Part shown: piece after piece, positions 1 to 6,972 of the stretch
Layout of the letters: each line of letters begins with the position of its first letter
How positions within the stretch are numbered: the stretch's first letter is position 1
Origin: Chloroflexaceae bacterium
GTDB lineage: Bacteria > Chloroflexota > Chloroflexia > Chloroflexales > Chloroflexaceae
Assembly (NCBI GenBank): GCA_012032475.1
Contig: JAAUSY010000015.1
Span: 1 to 41,024 of the forward strand
Length of the DNA stretch: 41,024 bases
Direction: 5' to 3'
Notes under the pieces: model-generated
Told to the model about the DNA's origin: nothing
What the model saw: only the letters and a program-made list of their open reading frames with translations
Database searches by the model: none
Position numbers and translations under genes: made by a program

Positions 1-18
1 GTTCATAAGCATTAAACC

Positions 19-1932
19 TCAGAAATATCCAACGACGACAATCACGCCGACCAGAAACACCAGCGCATACGTCCGCATATAGCCGCTCTGGAAGGAACGC
101 ACCTGTGACGAGAGGTGGGTGAAGAACTGTCCGACGCCGTTCACGGCTCCGTCAATGCCCTCTTTGTCGAAGACCGTTGCCAGAAAGGCTGCCAGGGAGC
201 GGAACCCCGGCACAACCGCCATCTTCTCGTAGAAGGCATCGAAGAACCAGGCTTCTTCCAGCAGTTCCCAGAGGTCGCCGGTGTAGTGGTAGAGTGGGTC
301 CTTCACCTTCGCGTCTATCTTGACTTCGTTGGTCGTGTAGTAGCGCCACCCCACGAATGCCGACCCGACCGCCAGCAGGGTCATCACCATTGCCAGCACC
401 CAGTTCGCCACTCCGAATTCGTGGGGGTGGGTGTGGAGCACCGGCTCAAGCCAGTGCGTGAGCGCGTGCCGACCGGGCAGGTTCATCGCCCCGGCGAGCA
501 GCGACCCCACCGCCAGCACGATGAGCGGGATGGTCATCATCTGGCCGCTCTCGTGGGCGTGGTAGGTGTGGTCGCGCTGGTTGCCCCAGAAGACCATGGC
601 AATCTGGCGGCCCATGTAGAACGCAGTCGCCAGTGAAGCCACCACCAGAATCACGAAAATGAGAAACTGCCCCTCTGTCCAGGCATGCGCCAGAATTTCG
701 TCCTTGCTCCAGAAGCCGGCCAGTGGGAAGATACCGGCCAGCGCCCCTGCTCCCACCAGGTAGGTCCAGTAGGTGACGGGCATGTGGCGGCGCAACCCGC
801 CCATCTTGCGCATATCCTGCGTCTCGTGGGTGCCGTGGATGACCGACCCGCTCCCCAGAAACAGCAGCGCCTTGAAGACGCCGTGGGTGAGCAGGTGGAA
901 GATAGCTACAGCGTAGGCCCCCATCCCCGCTGCCGCGACCATGTAGCCAAGCTGTGAGACGGTGGAATAGGCCAGCACCTTCTTGATATCCATCTGGGCA
1001 ACGGCAGCGGTGGCAGCCAGCAGCGCCGTAATCGCGCCGACCCACGTCACCCATCCGAGGGTGGCATCCGTGAAGATGACATGGGTGCGGGCAATCAGGT
1101 AGACCCCGGCCGTCACCATGGTGGCGGCGTGGATGAGCGCCGAAACGGGGGTCGGGCCGGCCATGGCGTCGGGGAGCCACACGAAGAGCGGAATCTGGGC
1201 TGACTTGCCCGTGACGCCAATGAGCAGTAGGAACGAGACGATGGACGAAACCTGCATGTGCTCCGCGGTTTCTAGAAAGCCCGCCCCTTCGTGAAAGAAC
1301 GTGAGCGTTTCGAACTGGAAGAAGAGCGCCATCATGGCGAGCAGCATGGCCGCGTCGCCGATGCGGTTGACGATGAACGCCTTGGCGGCGGCGGGGGTGG
1401 CAACGCCCCGCCCGAAGTTGCCCTCCTTCTTGTCATACCAGTGACCGATGAGGAGAAACGAGCAGAGACCAACCCCTTCCCACCCCAGGAAGAGCAGGAG
1501 CAGATTGTCGGCCATCACCAGGCAGAGCATCATCGCCACGAACAGGTTCAGGTAGGCGAAGTAGCGCACCACCCGCGAGTCGCCGTGCATGTAGCCAATG
1601 GAGTAGATATGGATAATCGAACTGACGCCGGTCACCAGCAAGACCATAACCGCCGAGAGCGGGTCGAACAGAAAACCGAACGGAATATGGAACCGACCGG
1701 TGCCCATCCATTCCCAGAGCACCACGCCAGCGCGCCGTTCTTCGCCGGGGAGCGCCCCAAGCTGGAAGAACGCCACCAGCGCCACCAGGAAGGACAGCAC
1801 GACCGCGCCCGATGCTATATAGCCCGCAAGACGTTCGCGCTGCGCGTCGTCGCGCACGCGCCACACCCCAAGCGCATTGACCAGAAAGCCAAGCATGGGG
1901 AGCAGCGGTATCAGCCAGATGAGATTAAGCAT
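19..1932 (-). CDS. nuoL: NADH-quinone oxidoreductase subunit L (complex I antiporter-like subunit)
   Basis: This is the distal proton-pumping membrane subunit of respiratory complex I (NDH-1), 637 aa, the usual NuoL length. The translation is hydrophobic throughout and carries the conserved antiporter core LPDAMAGPTPVSALIHA with the loop-helix Lys and His residues. The C-terminal part has the extended segment expected for the lateral helix, ending in a final membrane helix. I place the start at the ATG at 1932: an AGGAGG Shine-Dalgarno lies about five bases upstream, inside what would be coding sequence if the in-frame TTG at 1947 were used, so that TTG is rejected. It is the last nuo gene in the window; nuoM and nuoN would be expected beyond position 1. 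No frame problem is visible. Confidence 0.97.
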   Translation of the reverse strand: MLNLIWLIPLLPMLGFLVNALGVWRVRDDAQRERLAGYIASGAVVLSFLVALVAFFQLGALPGEERRAGVVLWEWMGTGRFHIPFGFLFDPLSAVMVLLVTGVSSIIHIYSIGYMHGDSRVVRYFAYLNLFVAMMLCLVMADNLLLLFLGWEGVGLCSFLLIGHWYDKKEGNFGRGVATPAAAKAFIVNRIGDAAMLLAMMALFFQFETLTFFHEGAGFLETAEHMQVSSIVSFLLLIGVTGKSAQIPLFVWLPDAMAGPTPVSALIHAATMVTAGVYLIARTHVIFTDATLGWVTWVGAITALLAATAAVAQMDIKKVLAYSTVSQLGYMVAAAGMGAYAVAIFHLLTHGVFKALLFLGSGSVIHGTHETQDMRKMGGLRRHMPVTYWTYLVGAGALAGIFPLAGFWSKDEILAHAWTEGQFLIFVILVVASLATAFYMGRQIAMVFWGNQRDHTYHAHESGQMMTIPLIVLAVGSLLAGAMNLPGRHALTHWLEPVLHTHPHEFGVANWVLAMVMTLLAVGSAFVGWRYYTTNEVKIDAKVKDPLYHYTGDLWELLEEAWFFDAFYEKMAVVPGFRSLAAFLATVFDKEGIDGAVNGVGQFFTHLSSQVRSFQSGYMRTYALVFLVGVIVVVGYF

Positions 1933-1985
1933 GGACCTCCTCTCCAATCATCTCTCTATCTCTCCTAATCTATCTCTAGTATCGC

Positions 1986-2288
1986 TCACCCCTTGAGCGC
2001 ACTCACCTTGTCCACATCGGTGGTTCGTTTGCTGCGGAAGATGGCAACTAGCAGCGCCAGCCCCACTGCCACCTCCGCCGCGGCCACGGCAATGACGAAG
2101 AAAACCATCACTTGCCCGTCAATGCTGGCGTGCTCGTAGGCAAAAGCCACCAGCGCCAGGTTCGCCGCGTTCAGCATCAGTTCAACCGACATAAAGAGCA
2201 CTATCGCGTTTCGCCGCACCAGCACCCCCAACGCGCCAAGCGTGAACAGCACCGCGCTGAGGATAATGTAGGAGCTTGTGAGTTCCAT
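1986..2288 (-). CDS. nuoK: NADH-quinone oxidoreductase subunit K
   Basis: This is a small complex I membrane subunit, 100 aa, the normal size, with three predicted transmembrane helices. It takes part in the E-channel of the proton pump. The two membrane-embedded glutamates of the family are visible in [11 protein letters not shown] and [11 protein letters not shown]. The start is the ATG at 2288 (MELTSSY); the frame stays open to an upstream TTG at 2315 that would add nine non-conserved residues. The gene is followed after 53 bp by nuoL. Upstream, where nuoJ would normally adjoin, lie a Rpn-type nuclease and a DNA methyltransferase. Confidence 0.96.
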   Translation of the reverse strand: MELTSSYIILSAVLFTLGALGVLVRRNAIVLFMSVELMLNAANLALVAFAYEHASIDGQVMVFFVIAVAAAEVAVGLALLVAIFRSKRTTDVDKVSALKG

Positions 2289-2351
2289 CGTCGTCGTTCG
2301 TCCCTTTCTATACAACCTGACCGTTCGCCAGCGACCGTTGGCAGTCTGGAG

Positions 2352-3182
2352 TCACTGCGCCTCCCCCCCAAGCCTGGTCCTGGTGTCCACCTCCGCCACT
2401 TCGTCGGCAGGCAAGCCGGTGATCCGCGCAACCGCGGCAGGGTCCATCCCCTCCGCCAGCAAGGAGCGGGCAATCTCTCTATTTCTCTCCTCACGGCCCT
2501 CCTCATAGCGCAGGCGCAAGTGCTGCTCATACCCCGTCTCTTCCAGCGCCAATCGTCGTTCTTCTGGGGTCAAACGCTCCCCCTCAATCAAATGCGTCGC
2601 CTTTTGAATCACCTCGCGCTGGTAGTTCACCTGCGGTTGCTGCGGGTTCCGAATACTTTCGACCACCAGTTGCAGCCAGTCGGCCAACCCGGCGGGGGTC
2701 TGGTCATTGCGATAGAAGGGATTGAGAAAGAACAGCCGGTGCGGATAGATCGGTAGCACCAGGCCACTCTCGGTTTCCGACCGCAGCGAGGTCGTGATGA
2801 GACCATGCTGGTACAGGGGGTCGTGGCTGCGGGCCGTGAGCCACACCACCGTGTAGACGGTCCGGTCGAGCTTATAGGCCTGGTGGCTGTGGACGAGTTC
2901 CACCGTCGCCACCTGGTGGTAGTGCAGGAAGCGGTCATAGTGATAGTCGTAGCGTTCGCGCTGAATTTCGATGAGAATGCGATGGGTGGGGTCTTCGACC
3001 ACAATGTCCATCACGATGTCCACGGGTCCGACCGTCGGGGTAAACCGCTTCTCCGTTTCGATGTATTCCGGCCGAATGTCCAGCTTCAGCCCGGTGAGGT
3101 CATAGAGAAACTCCCGCAGCACCTCCGGGTCGCGGAACAGCTTCTTGAAGACCACTGCGTTGGATAATGGAGCCAGGGTCAT
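2352..3182 (-). CDS. Rpn-family PD-(D/E)XK nuclease / 'transposase-like' protein
   Basis: This 276-aa protein belongs to the Rpn (recombination-promoting nuclease, formerly 'putative transposase') PD-(D/E)XK family. Visible features are an N-terminal FKKLFRDPEVLREFLYDLTG segment, a likely active-site D55/D59 in GPVDIVMDI, and the E72-x-Q74 variant in LIEIQRERYDYHYDR that is usual for this family. The C-terminal tail is charged and ends in the recurring 'LLAEGMDPAAVARITGLPADEV' type of helical motif. The start at 3182 is fixed by AAAGGAGG seven bases upstream; the frame stays open further up but without family similarity. It lies 16 bp after a DNA methyltransferase, and the two-gene cassette separates nuoJ from nuoK. 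Biochemically, Rpn proteins are DNA endonucleases; its role here is unknown. Confidence 0.88.
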   Translation of the reverse strand: MTLAPLSNAVVFKKLFRDPEVLREFLYDLTGLKLDIRPEYIETEKRFTPTVGPVDIVMDIVVEDPTHRILIEIQRERYDYHYDRFLHYHQVATVELVHSHQAYKLDRTVYTVVWLTARSHDPLYQHGLITTSLRSETESGLVLPIYPHRLFFLNPFYRNDQTPAGLADWLQLVVESIRNPQQPQVNYQREVIQKATHLIEGERLTPEERRLALEETGYEQHLRLRYEEGREERNREIARSLLAEGMDPAAVARITGLPADEVAEVDTRTRLGGEAQ

Positions 3183-3198
3183 AGCGTTCCTCCTTTCC

Positions 3199-4110
3199 CT
3201 ACCCCGTATGTTCGAGCACCCTTTTGGGGGATGCCTGATAGCCCACCTCGTCTGTCGTATGCACCCGCAGCCGGATTTCCTGCTCCGTCGCCCCGGCCTC
3301 GTCGCGCAGCCGCCGCAGCGCCAGTTGACAGTACTCCGGGTTGTTGTCAATCAGAATACCCCGCCGACCGGCGGCAAGCGCCGCAATGCCCGTCGTGCCC
3401 GACCCGCCGAATGGGTCTGCCACCACCCCGCCCGGTGGGGTCAGCAGCTTGATAAAGAAGAGTGGCAGGTCTACAGGAAACACCGCCGGGTGGCCTTTGT
3501 TCTTGCCCACCAGCGCCAGACTGAGCACGTTGGAGGGCAGCACCGTCTGCCGGTCCAGCCAACTCGCAATCTTTCGCCCGAAGCCGCTCTTATTGACGGA
3601 GTTGTGCCGCTCCCGGTCGCCCTCGCTGAGGCGGGCCAGCCGCGAATGGACCCAGTCGCCAACGGGTTGGCGCACCGCATCGGGGCAGAAGAACGGCTTC
3701 GGACCCTTTGCCAGATGAAAGCAATATTCCCACCCATCCCGCAGGCGCGTCGGCCAGAAGCCGGGCATTGGATTGGTCTTGTGCCAGATGTAGTCATCAA
3801 TGCAGTGCCACCCCTGCTCGCACAGCCGGTCTATCGTTCTCCAGACGAAGCGGTGGCGCACCCTGCCTACCACCTTGTCCTTGATGTTGAGCACAAAGCT
3901 CCCCTGCGGCTTCAAGGCGCGGTAAAAACTCTCGTGAAAGGTGAGAAACCAGTCGGCGTATTCGTCCGGGTGGACGCTGTCATAGTGCTTGCGCCGCGCA
4001 TCCGCGTAGGGTGGCGACGTCACAATCAGGTCCACCTGGTTTTCAAACGGGAGCAACTCCCGGCGGCTGTCGCCGGAGATAATCAGGCATTGGGGATTCG
4101 CTTCGCTCAT
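3199..4110 (-). CDS. Site-specific DNA methyltransferase, beta-type (N4-cytosine/N6-adenine)
   Basis: This 303-aa amino-methyltransferase modifies DNA using SAM. The catalytic motif IV TSPPY is at residues 31-35; the SAM-binding motif I ADPFGGSGTTG is near 231-241, preceded by a motif X-like segment, GHPAVFPVDLPLFFIKL. The order IV, target-recognition region, X, I is the beta arrangement. An SPPY catalytic tetrad leans towards N4-cytosine, but N6-adenine cannot be excluded. The start ATG overlaps the nuoJ stop as ATGA, so it is probably translated by coupling from nuoJ. It is followed by a Rpn-type nuclease. No specificity subunit or classical restriction enzyme is adjacent, so this is an orphan methyltransferase or an unusual pair with Rpn. 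Confidence 0.9.
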   Translation of the reverse strand: MSEANPQCLIISGDSRRELLPFENQVDLIVTSPPYADARRKHYDSVHPDEYADWFLTFHESFYRALKPQGSFVLNIKDKVVGRVRHRFVWRTIDRLCEQGWHCIDDYIWHKTNPMPGFWPTRLRDGWEYCFHLAKGPKPFFCPDAVRQPVGDWVHSRLARLSEGDRERHNSVNKSGFGRKIASWLDRQTVLPSNVLSLALVGKNKGHPAVFPVDLPLFFIKLLTPPGGVVADPFGGSGTTGIAALAAGRRGILIDNNPEYCQLALRRLRDEAGATEQEIRLRVHTTDEVGYQASPKRVLEHTG

Positions 4111-4640
4111 GCCTCTTCCGCCGCCATCGCCCGCCGGCTCAACACCACTACCCCCACAATCGCCACCAGCAGAATAATCCCCGCCACCTCGAACGGCAGC
4201 AGGTAGCGCGTAAAGAGCACCCTGCCAATTTCCTCCGGAGCGCCAAACGTCTCCGCGCCTGTGATAGGAACGGGGGCCGTGTCCGCGCCAGTCTCCCTGC
4301 CGCCCCCGCGCACGGCAATCATCACTGCCTCAACCAGCAGCACGACGCCCAGGAGCAGCGCCAGCGGCGTCTGCCAGAAGAGTTCGTCCCGCCCATCTTC
4401 GGCCCGTTCCGCGCCGAGCAGCATCACCACAAACAGGAACAGCACCATAATCGCGCCAGCATAGACGGAAACCTGGATGGCAAACAGGAACGGTGCCCGC
4501 AGCAGCAGAAACAGCACCGCTATCGCCCCGAAATTCAGCAGCAAAAAGAGCGCACTATGGACCGCATTGCGGCTCACCAGCATCGCAACCGCACCCACCA
4601 GAGCAATCGCCGCCGTGACCAGAAAAAGCACCAGTTCCAA
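4107..4640 (-). CDS. nuoJ: NADH-quinone oxidoreductase subunit J
   Basis: This complex I membrane subunit has 177 aa and about five transmembrane helices, starting with a short hydrophobic helix followed by SRNAVHSALFLLLNF and a stretch like FAIQVSVYAGAIMVLFLFVVMLLG, both typical of NuoJ. The start codon appears to be TTG at 4640, with a GGAGAGG Shine-Dalgarno seven to eight bases upstream. A downstream Met would remove the first helix. The stop overlaps the start of the DNA methyltransferase (ATGA), unlike the common direct nuoJ-nuoK junction. A hydrophilic loop around residues 75-110 is rich in charged residues and then Gly/Pro. Confidence 0.95.
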   Translation of the reverse strand: MELVLFLVTAAIALVGAVAMLVSRNAVHSALFLLLNFGAIAVLFLLLRAPFLFAIQVSVYAGAIMVLFLFVVMLLGAERAEDGRDELFWQTPLALLLGVVLLVEAVMIAVRGGGRETGADTAPVPITGAETFGAPEEIGRVLFTRYLLPFEVAGIILLVAIVGVVVLSRRAMAAEEA

Positions 4641-4721
4641 GCAAACCTCTCCTCTCTGTATCCTCTGTCTCCAACCCCCTGTACCTGCTCTCTGCTCCCC
4701 GCTCCCCGGTCTCCTCCAGGT

Positions 4722-5222
4722 CTACAGGTCCATCTGCGCGGGCGGACTGGGCGACTTGTTGCCGAGTTCCTTCAGCACCGGTGGCACCTCGCCGTACCCC
4801 TGGTCCGGGGGAACAATCAGCCGTTCCTTCGGATAGACCGCGTCCCACCGGCTGTAGAACGAAAGCTCATACTGGTGTTCCAGCACAATCGCGTTCGTCG
4901 GGCAGGCATCTTCGCAGTAGCCGCAGAAGATACACCGTAGCATATTGATTTCGTAGATTTTCGCGTAGCGCTCGCCCGGCGACGTTGGATGTTCGGGGTC
5001 GTTTTCGGCCGGCACCACCAGGATGGCATCGGCGGGGCAGGCCGCCGCGCACAGTGAACACCCGATGCAGCGCTCCAGGCCATTGGCAAAACGCTTGAGT
5101 TCGTGGCGACCGCGGAAACGCTCCCGAACAGGCCGTTTCACCTCCGGATACTGCACCGTGACCGGCTGGCGGAAGAGGTAGCGCCCGGTCGTCTGGAGTC
5201 CCTTCAAAAGTTCACTAATCAT
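4722..5222 (-). CDS. nuoI: NADH-quinone oxidoreductase subunit I (2x[4Fe-4S] ferredoxin-like)
   Basis: This peripheral-arm subunit of complex I passes electrons through clusters N6a and N6b towards NuoB. Two complete [4Fe-4S] motifs are seen: [16 protein letters not shown] and [16 protein letters not shown]. The protein is 166 aa, of normal length, with the expected N-terminal amphipathic segment and a hydrophilic C-terminus. The ATG at 5222 is preceded by AAGGGGG. It sits between an unexpected DUF4870 gene (upstream in transcription) and nuoJ. Confidence 0.96.
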   Translation of the reverse strand: MISELLKGLQTTGRYLFRQPVTVQYPEVKRPVRERFRGRHELKRFANGLERCIGCSLCAAACPADAILVVPAENDPEHPTSPGERYAKIYEINMLRCIFCGYCEDACPTNAIVLEHQYELSFYSRWDAVYPKERLIVPPDQGYGEVPPVLKELGNKSPSPPAQMDL

Positions 5223-5268
5223 CGCATTTCCCCCTTACCCTGTTTACCCTTCCTTCATTCCTTATTCC

Positions 5269-5619
5269 TTAGCTCTGGAAAAACCGTATCGTGAGCGGGT
5301 AGCGATAGCGCTCCCCTTCACTGGAGCGGACCGTTGCAATGATAATCACCACCAGGTGAAAAATGAGCAACCCGATCAGGATAGGAATACCAATGAGAAC
5401 CAGGCAAAGAACGGCGGCAACGATGATATAGATCGTCGCGCTGAGCTGAAAATTCAGCGATTCCTTGCCCTGGTCATCAACAAACGCCGATTCATCCTTC
5501 TTGACGAGCCAGACAATCAGCGGTCCCAGGATATTCCCAAAGGGAATGAAGTATCCCGCGAGCGCCGTTATATGACAGAGCATCCCCCACGTCCGTTCAT
5601 CGCTGCCGCTCTTTTCCAT
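5269..5619 (-). CDS. DUF4870 domain small membrane protein
   Basis: This 116-aa protein resembles the DUF4870 (Tic20-like) family. It has an N-terminal TWGMLCHITALAGYF segment, a short hydrophobic hairpin around GNILGPLIVWLVKKD, the family feature 'Q..ESLNFQ' (QGKESLNFQLSATIY), and further hydrophobic helices before a basic RYRYPLTIRFF tail. The function of DUF4870 is not established. It lies between nuoH and nuoI, 43 bp downstream of nuoH and 46 bp upstream of nuoI, on the same strand, and so is almost certainly co-transcribed. It is not a known complex I subunit. The start ATG at 5619 follows a GGAAGGGGG ribosome-binding region. Confidence 0.85.
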   Translation of the reverse strand: MEKSGSDERTWGMLCHITALAGYFIPFGNILGPLIVWLVKKDESAFVDDQGKESLNFQLSATIYIIVAAVLCLVLIGIPILIGLLIFHLVVIIIATVRSSEGERYRYPLTIRFFQS

Positions 5620-5661
5620 TTTTGGGCCCCCTTCCTTTTCATCAGGTCCATGTCGGTTGGT

Positions 5662-6891
5662 TTACTGGCGGCCCCCAGTTGGGGCCACTGCTGCCTTTGC
5701 CGCCACCTTCAGGTTCGACCGCTGCTTCTCGCTCAGGAACGTCGCGCCCCACAGAACCGCCACGCCGATAATCAGAAGGATGATCCCCTGCACCAGGGGG
5801 TTCATCTCCGGCGCAAGCCCGACCACCACAGCCGTGACCACCACATTGATGAAGGCCAGGGGCAGCAGCCATTTCCACCCGATGCTCATCAGCATATCGT
5901 AGCGCACCCGCGGCCACGAAGCCCGCAGCCAGACGAGCAAGAACAACAGCACCAGTACTTTCAGCAGGAACGACAGGAGCGAAACGATACCAACCACGAC
6001 CGTCGCAACACCCGCCCCCGCGGCCCCGCTCACCACTTCGCCCAGCAGCTTGAGGCCGGGGAAGTGCCACCCACCCAGGAACAGGGTCACGCCGATAGCA
6101 CTGAGCGCAATCATCTTGACGTATTCAGACATAAAGAACAGCGCAAACTTCATCGAGCCGTATTCGGTATTGTAGCCACAGGTCAATTCCTGCTCGGCTT
6201 CGACCAGGTCGAAGGGCGTGCGGACCAGCTCCGCCGTTGCGCTGATGAGGAAGACCACAAAGGCCAGGAATTGGGGAACCGCGAACCACAGCCCCGCCTG
6301 TCGGAAAACCATCTCCCTGGTGCTCAGGGTATCGGCCATCATCACCGCTCCCAGGATGGCCGTACCGAGCGCCAGTTCATAGGAAATTAACTGGGCGGCC
6401 GAGCGAATGCCGCCGAGCATGGAATACTTACTGTTGCTGGCCCACCCCGCCAGGGTAATCCCATAGACCCCGATAGAGGTGACTGCCATAAGGTAGAGCA
6501 CGCCAATGTTCACATCGGCAATTTGCAGGATGTTGTAGAATCCTGCCCCATCTGCGCCGGGCGCGGCAAAACACGCCTGATAGTCCCCGGCAATGTTCCA
6601 GCACCCCATGGGAATCACTGCCCAGATGATAAGCGCCGGGATAACGGCCAGGGCCGGAGCCAGCAGATAGACTCCCTTATCGGCAGCCGAAGGGATGATA
6701 TCCTCCTTGAAGAAGAGCTTGACCGCATCGGCAAGCGGCTGGAAGATCCCCCACGGCCCGGCGCGGTTTGGCCCGACGCGATTCTGGAACCGCGCCAGCA
6801 TGCGCCGTTCGAACAACGTCAGATAGGCAAAGCCGGTGGATACGGCCAGGATGGTGATAAGAACCTGAAGAAAGATGATCACGATATGCAT
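5662..6891 (-). CDS. nuoH: NADH-quinone oxidoreductase subunit H
   Basis: NuoH joins the peripheral and membrane arms of complex I and forms part of the quinone chamber. The 409-aa translation contains the conserved loop [21 protein letters not shown] followed by [14 protein letters not shown], and later [18 protein letters not shown], the acidic loop of the family. It is longer than E. coli NuoH (325 aa); extra hydrophobic segments and a hydrophilic tail account for the difference. The ATG at 6891 has an AGGGGG ribosome-binding site about five bases upstream. nuoG precedes it by 81 bp and a DUF4870 gene follows. Confidence 0.96.
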   Translation of the reverse strand: MHIVIIFLQVLITILAVSTGFAYLTLFERRMLARFQNRVGPNRAGPWGIFQPLADAVKLFFKEDIIPSAADKGVYLLAPALAVIPALIIWAVIPMGCWNIAGDYQACFAAPGADGAGFYNILQIADVNIGVLYLMAVTSIGVYGITLAGWASNSKYSMLGGIRSAAQLISYELALGTAILGAVMMADTLSTREMVFRQAGLWFAVPQFLAFVVFLISATAELVRTPFDLVEAEQELTCGYNTEYGSMKFALFFMSEYVKMIALSAIGVTLFLGGWHFPGLKLLGEVVSGAAGAGVATVVVGIVSLLSFLLKVLVLLFLLVWLRASWPRVRYDMLMSIGWKWLLPLAFINVVVTAVVVGLAPEMNPLVQGIILLIIGVAVLWGATFLSEKQRSNLKVAAKAAVAPTGGRQ

Positions 6892-6972
6892 GCGTCCCCC
6901 TGAATAGAGCCGATAGAGCTGTCAGAGCCGTCAGTTCACCCGATATTCCTGTCTTCCACACTGATCTCCTGC

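Noticed and set aside
1933-1947. TTG start for nuoL five codons upstream
   Set aside because: The extra codons are themselves the AGGAGG ribosome-binding site of the ATG at 1932.
1291-1968. Long plus-strand open frame opposite nuoL
   Set aside because: Antisense shadow of a conserved gene; composition is His/Arg/Gln-rich with no domain and no ribosome-binding site.
2352-4110. Calling the methyltransferase and Rpn pair a proven restriction-modification system
   Set aside because: Rpn proteins are not known methylation-dependent partners; only adjacency supports it, so it stays a hypothesis.
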